Assembly (NCBI GenBank): GCA_033026295.1
Contig: CM065170.1
Coordinates: 6,332,540 to 6,396,539, forward strand
Reading direction: 5' to 3'
DNA: 64,000 nucleotides
From: Channa striata
Taxonomy: Eukaryota; Chordata; Actinopteri; Anabantiformes; Channidae
Numbering within the stretch: position 1 is the stretch's first letter; each line of letters begins with the position of its first letter. The notes below the pieces were generated by a model that had not been told where the DNA came from, did not search any database, and saw only the letters and a program-made list of their open reading frames with translations. A program made the translations under genes and the position numbers. Positions 59,922 through 64,000 of this stretch are shown one piece after another.

Positions 59922-62900
59922 CTTTTCTCTATGTTTCCGCAGTCTGACGTCCTCTCTGCCTCTCTGCTCTCTCTTTTTATGACATGACTAGTTATAACCT
60001 GAGCAGTAATCCCTACATTTCATGAATATGCACAGATGGGACGGACTGGCCTAGTAGTTTAAAGGAGACAGACAGCCTTAAAGTTTTATAATAAAATAAT
60101 AGCTCTGATAAGATCATAGTGAAACTTTATTGTAATGATGAGTTAATGTGACCTGCATAAGGTTAATGTTCTTCTATGCTGTTAAAGCTTTCTCTAAACT
60201 TTACTTTCACTTTAAACTGTGCTGTTCATTTGATTGAAATAAGTGAAAATTGACAGAATTAATGCGGTAACTATGCTCTTTGAACTTTACAAAGCAACAT
60301 TTATTTGGCAGGATATAGAACACTTGCAGTGCAGCTGCTCTCTGACAAAAAATAATTTATTATTATTATTATTAAAAAGAGTATTTCTGTTTTAGGAGTT
60401 ACAATAAACACTCAAACAATTGACTTTGTAAAAACTGCCCAACTACGCAGCATAGATGAGATTTATTTTTCTGAAACAAAAAGCTTCTTTCTGTTTGATT
60501 TAATGGATGCTGAAATCTTTCACCATCATCACCACAGAACCAGAAGTCAGAAAATTAAACACACTAACACAAGTGATTGGAGGTTGCTATAAATGCTTTC
60601 GGGAATCGTTTTTCTTCTTTTATAACAAATAATGTCATAATGTCAATTTGACACCTTGTCTTTTCAAGGTGTTTTGTGTGTCCTTTGTGTGTATCTTGCT
60701 ATGTACTAAGAAGATGCACCATTTTAATATGCACGTACAGAAATGTGTTTTTCACATGTGAAGACTTTTGTTGCAAATGTAGGAGATGCCTCAGTGTTGT
60801 AAACCATGTCTATGTGTTATCTTTCGTCTGATAGAGAGCTGATTGAAGTCAGGAGGAAGGGCAAAGAAGTTGAGAAAACAATTTACCAGGCACGAACACT
60901 GGCTCCCATCCTACCAGTAGAAATACTGGATTAAACCAGTTAGATCATTCTAGAAGCACATCCTGCACATTTAAAGGACTCGTTCAGCTTCTCGTTTCCT
61001 TGTTGACCTGCAGAACTATGAACACTGTCACTAACCGAGACAATTCTGATTGTGATCACTGCAATCGTGATATGAGGTTGTGCTGCCTTTATGGTTGTTA
61101 TCTTCCCTCAAGGACGTAAACTCAGCACGAACCCCCTGCTGATGAATGGCTTTTATCTGCCTGCTTTACGCTAATCTTTGAACAGTCTGAACAGTTTGTC
61201 CTCTAGTTACACGGCTCTACACATGCAACAGACAGCAGGACAGTTACTCTTAGCATGTATTATCATTTCCAAACTGACTGACCATCTTCCTTTTTGTCTC
61301 AAGAAAAGGTGCAACAGACTCGTGCAAGAGTGTAAAACTTCTTAAGCACAGATAAGGCCGGGACTCATGTGAAAACCTGACACAGAGAAAAAGCCGTTTC
61401 AGGTAAACATCTGTAGCTGGGAAAATGATAAATGGATTAAGGAGGAGAAAGGAAGCAACTTCAAAGGTGTAAATCCTGTGAAGAAAACACAAATTACGGA
61501 CAAAAGCAGTGCTAAGGATACAGGCAGACAGCTTTCAAAGATGATGTCACTGATCTCTGCTTTTTTGAGCGCTCAGAGCACACAGAACAGGAGGATCTCC
61601 TCCTGAATGCACCAGAGGCATTCAGGATCCTCGCGTGGCATTTTGGGAAGCTGCTTTTGCTGTCGAACAATCTGCTGAACACACGTGAAAAGGATAAAGG
61701 GCACGAGGCGTCAAGTGCTAAGTAGGTAGAATTGGAGGCCAAATGAATAAAGTCCTACTAATGAACTATTACTTCAGTTTTTTTCTTCTCAGTCATATAA
61801 TCATCAGTCATATCATCTCAAGTAAATCACATTGTTTTTATTTTGTAAGGTTAATGCATTACTTAATTGCAGGGGACGTTTTATAATACTTGATGATAAG
61901 CAGCCAAGTGTGACAGTGGCCTCGAGTGACTTTCTGCTTTTTTTATTCCCTTTGTACAAACAGGTCATAGAATTCACCACCTTCACTGTAGAAACATTAA
62001 ATTAAACATCATCCTGAATCATCTGACAAAGCAGGGACTGATTTTTAGGGTCCTTTCTTTTTAGTTTTCCTTCCTTCCTTCTTTAAAATTTTTTGATCCC
62101 ATTAAGTTAAAATCTACCAACATTAATAGATCCAGGTTCTGACATATGCACAGATTTCTGATCTACGGCATATGCACTTTCAAAATAAATCTCTTTATTA
62201 AAAGTTTTTAAGATTACACCATTTAATTTGTGAAATGACTTTGTAATGAAATCTAGCTACAGCAAAAGGTTCTAACAGGAAACACACTTTGATAGTATAA
62301 GCACTTTTTCATTTTTTAGCATTTAAATGTTAGAAAGAGTTTGTGGTGCGCTTTACTTTTATAAAATAAACTTCTCTTTAAATGTCATCTTTTTTTAAAT
62401 GTCATCTTCTTACATATTTCCTTCTACATTTTTTAAATTGCAACTTTTAATGTCATGTTTTTACTTATGAACTTCTTCCTTTGTTTCTTTAAACTTTTAA
62501 TGTCAACTTCTTACTTATGAACTTGTGAACTTATGAATTCCTTTGTTCACTTATTTTTTGTTAATTCAATGTTTACTGTATCTGTTTGTGTCTTCCTTCC
62601 TGCTCCCATGTCATTTCCTTCTCTAGTTTAATTTAAGTTCAACTCATTAAATTAAAAATTGACTCTGTGTCAATGCTGTTTTCAAGAAACACTTTGCTAA
62701 ATTGATTATCTTACTTAAATTATTCAGAAAAACACATCATGCATCATGTGATGATATTATACTGATGTGCTCTGCTGATCCCTTGTGGTTATTATGTAGA
62801 GAAGCATCATATGTGGAAAACAACTCAAAAGGTAAAACAGCTTAAAATGACCAAATCTAAATAGAGCATTGTCCAATAATTCTTACGAACTTTTTTAAGA

Positions 62901-63100
62901 AACTGGAACTTTGTGAGAAAATACAGAATTAGAAAGAACTTGTTCTGTATGTAAAAACGTTCAATCTGTAAGGGAGGAGAAGAATACTTGCAAATCTACG
63001 TAGACTGTTTGTGTGATTGAAAAAAAATCAATAAAGAATTATCAAAAAAAAAAGAAGTTTATTTTGAACGTCTTGAGCGGAAGTCGTCATTCCTGGTCCC
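59922..63100. other. Intergenic region between plb1 and ypel5
   Basis: About 3.1 kb without a supported gene. It includes the plb1 promoter side (about 59,922-60,100, with a possible TATA-like TTTTTATGACATG in the minus reading), a (TTA)n run near 60357-60375, and A/T-rich imperfect repeats of ACTTTTAATGTCA and TTACTTATGAACTT between 62,370 and 62,540. The minus-strand frames at 61,250-61,742 have no family features. Confidence 0.45.
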
Positions 63101-63248
63101 TCGATGAAAACAAACCGCCATTGTTGCGTCGCCGCGAACGATGAGAACAGACGGAGCGGAAACGTGAGTAAACACGACGCGGAGAATCGCAGCGACACTC
63201 GTTTCCGTTTTCCCTTTGGAATCTTTGTCCTTCCGATTACGAGACGAG
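63100..63248 (+). promoter_or_regulatory. ypel5: Promoter and non-coding first exon of ypel5
   Basis: A CpG-enriched segment (for example GTTGCGTCGCCGCGAACGAT near 63,124) ends with a donor GACGAG|GTGAGA after 63248. The next plus-strand acceptor, TTCCACAG, lies just before the ypel5 start codon, so this segment is probably the 5' UTR exon. The transcription start is not determined. Confidence 0.55.
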
Positions 63249-63780
63249 GTGAGACATGGCCGGTAACGGCGGCGGTTCCGTAGCTTGAGTGACTCTGACA
63301 GTGTCTTCGTATGTCCATTTTCTCTGTGAAATATTTAAAAGTGTGTGTCAAAATGTCTAAAATGTTGCCATTGTTACTAAAAGCAGGTAAAAGTTCACGT
63401 TAGTTTCCCCGTTCCACCGGCTCACGTGCACAGGCCGAGCGTTAGCTAATGTTTGCAGGGAGCAGAAACCATGTCACCTGTTCAGAATGCATTTTCATAT
63501 TGTTATGTTGGGGACAATGTGCTGGAGCTCCTCTGTCAATCAATAGACCTGCTCATTGATTTGCCCTGAGTTCGACTAAGTAATGGTTCCCGTATTATTT
63601 GTGTAGCAAAAATGTATATTGTCCTCTCATAGGAAATCCTTTCCTTTACTTTATGTGTCTTTAATTATGAGTTTTCCCAGTGTTTGTGCTCTATGGGAAA
63701 GTGCTTTGTTGTGTCATTGTCTAACGGGGCTGTTTTCTGTTCCACAGGCTTTCCGTTGTTACCGAAGGGTTGAAGACAAA

Positions 63781-63921
63781 ATGGGACGTATTTTCTTGGA
63801 CCACATTGGTGGGACTCGCCTCTTCTCTTGTGCCAACTGTGACACAATCCTGACCAACCGAGCCGAGCTCATCTCCACACGCTTTACCGGCGCCACGGGA
63901 CGAGCCTTTCTGTTTAACAAG
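63781..63921 (+). CDS. ypel5: Yippee-like 5, first coding exon (gene cut by window end)
   Basis: The exon begins at an acceptor after 63747 and has ATG at 63781, followed by 47 codons ending at AAC AAG|GTAGCT. The peptide starts MGRIFLDHIGGTRLFSCANC and continues TILTNRAELISTRFTGATGR to FLFNK. It matches vertebrate YPEL5, one of the most conserved yippee proteins (121 residues). It carries the first zinc-ligand pair C17-x2-C20 of the yippee fold; the second pair is beyond the window. YPEL5 associates with the RANBP9/CTLH-GID ubiquitin ligase complex and has roles in cell-cycle progression. The remaining ~74 residues lie beyond 64,000. Human YPEL5 is on 2p23, like PLB1 and PPP1CB. Confidence 0.95.
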
Positions 63922-64000
63922 GTAGCTGCACGTTGTGTCATTACCACAGACTCTTCATCACAAATTACAACAGTCACTGCTGAGAACATGTTGGTTAAAT

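Overview
The window is vertebrate nuclear DNA, most likely from a percomorph-type teleost fish. It is AT-rich and has intron-split genes with GT/AG junctions, many CA/GT microsatellites, small inverted-repeat (MITE-like) transposons, and dispersed repeats of kinds I associate with fish genomes. Every recognisable protein is a vertebrate ortholog or paralog. No bacterial, viral or CRISPR-like system was found, and nothing here looks like a wholly new biological system.

Layout. Positions 1-24,200 hold almost no recognisable coding sequence. They contain two copies of a pogo-like inverted-repeat element (one with a remnant of a transposase DNA-binding domain), an unnamed 186-bp MITE-like element, a teleost dispersed repeat, many microsatellites, and one CpG-rich segment near 20.0-20.6 kb. 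That segment looks like the promoter and first coding exon of an unidentified minus-strand gene. From 24.2 kb the window becomes gene-dense: a short cytospin/SPECC1-family gene (+, 24.5-30.5 kb); grcc10, the C12orf57 homolog (-, 31.5-33.6 kb), head-to-head with saysd1 (+, 33.9-34.7 kb); bpnt1 (+, 36.3-39.6 kb); a nest of degraded DNA transposons (40.8-42.2 kb); ppp1cb (-, 42.7-46.7 kb); plb1 (-, 47.8-59.9 kb, about 41 exons); an intergenic gap; and the first coding exon of ypel5 (+, 63.8 kb), cut by the window end.

The genes do not form a pathway. They are housekeeping or tissue genes: cytoskeletal linker, neurodevelopmental small protein, ER translocon quality control, PAP/inositol phosphate hydrolysis, PP1 phosphatase, digestive phospholipase, and a yippee-like ubiquitin-ligase component. 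In human, PLB1, PPP1CB and YPEL5 share 2p23, so the right half keeps ancestral synteny, while BPNT1 (1q41), SAYSD1 (6p21) and C12orf57 (12p13) lie elsewhere.

The most useful anomaly is a set of three independent one-base deletions in otherwise intact, conserved coding exons: one in ppp1cb (a G run) and two in plb1 (an A run and a GGCC stretch). ppp1cb should not tolerate such a lesion, so residual consensus errors in a long-read assembly are the best explanation. Other points of note are a catalytically dead first repeat in plb1, a long near-perfect hairpin at 24.0 kb, a G-quadruplex-type repeat in the cytospin-like 5' UTR, a microsatellite serving as a polypyrimidine tract in grcc10, and an exact 134-bp tandem duplication inside a plb1 intron.
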